Source of the DNA: Nonlabens tegetincola
GTDB lineage: Bacteria > Bacteroidota > Bacteroidia > Flavobacteriales > Flavobacteriaceae
Assembly (NCBI RefSeq): GCF_002954355.1
Contig: NZ_MQVV01000010.1
Span: forward strand, 496,001-560,000
DNA length: 64,000 nt
Direction of reading: 5' to 3'
Below the pieces are notes generated by a model. It was not told the DNA's origin, did no database searches, and saw only the letters and a list, made by a program, of their open reading frames with translations. A program made the position numbers and the translations under genes. Below, one piece after another: positions 63,910 through 64,000 of this stretch. Position 1 is the first letter of the stretch; the number at the start of each line of letters is the position of its first letter.

Positions 63910-64000
63910 ATGAGATCAATTCTCTCTTTAATTTTTATACTGTCTTCTATAACAGGTGTAGCTCAAACAAGTATAGAGAAATTCCCTATTTTTAGTAATT
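63910..64000 (+). CDS. Start of an exported protein (partial), possibly a third TonB-type paralogue
   Basis: Thirty codons are visible: a Sec signal peptide (MRSILSLIFILSSITGVAQ) followed by a short mature segment with EKFPIFSN. The FPIFSN stretch resembles the PIYPGC and PLFPGC motifs of the two upstream TonB-family proteins, so a related protein is suspected, but too little is seen to assign it. Confidence 0.55.
   Translation, partial: MRSILSLIFILSSITGVAQTSIEKFPIFSN

Overview
The window comes from a marine-type member of the Flavobacteriia (Bacteroidota). Evidence includes AT-rich DNA, TAnnTTTG -7 promoter boxes, an SprA type IX secretion translocon (7.2 kb gene), an alternative complex III operon, a SusC-like TonB-dependent receptor, GH3- and DUF2797-family genes, and the gene order maeB-ruvA-sprA-gcvH. 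No rRNA, tRNA, CRISPR array or transposase was found. I assign no species.

Layout. 1-5.5 kb: a truncated M28 peptidase with a membrane domain, a flavin reductase, a DUF3127 gene with an SSB-like tail, then a 1.7-kb accessory insert (broken GNAT gene, two lipoproteins, a 39-codon ORF). The insert is bounded by a 227-bp direct repeat of the DUF3127 3' end and followed by a MarC-family gene. 5.7-9.4 kb: aat, a tag-led operon and hflX. 9.6-16.3 kb: a two-gene module made of a soluble M48-like metalloprotease and an 1801-residue DUF4011/SF1 helicase/nuclease/WGR protein, inserted between housekeeping genes. This is the best candidate for a little-described, probably defensive system. 16.3-28.8 kb: DUF2797, GH3, PfkB kinase, a long PurF-like enzyme, Mn-type SOD, an AddA/RecB-like helicase-nuclease, kbl, an OmpA/TSP3 protein and a SPOR protein.

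29-40.4 kb: an uninterrupted respiratory operon actABCDEF-coxB-coxA, in which ACIII oxidises quinol and passes electrons through haem c subunits to an aa3-type oxidase. 40.6-43 kb: ruvB and a cytochrome P450. 43.3-50.7 kb: a compact sugar locus, probably for sucrose. A LacI-type repressor is divergent from a TonB receptor, an SLC45-like MFS transporter, a GH100-like invertase and a fructokinase; two perfect palindromic operators lie between repressor and receptor. 51-64 kb: maeB, ruvA, sprA, gcvH, a VanZ-like gene, two TonB-family genes and the start of a further secreted protein.

A 16-bp palindrome, CGCTTTCGCGAAAGCG, is scattered through the window: 14 copies, 7 exact, 9 inside genes and 5 between genes. 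In genes it is most often read as AFAKA. In sprA it encodes the end of the signal peptide. It behaves like a highly iterated palindrome and is not explained by any annotated feature.
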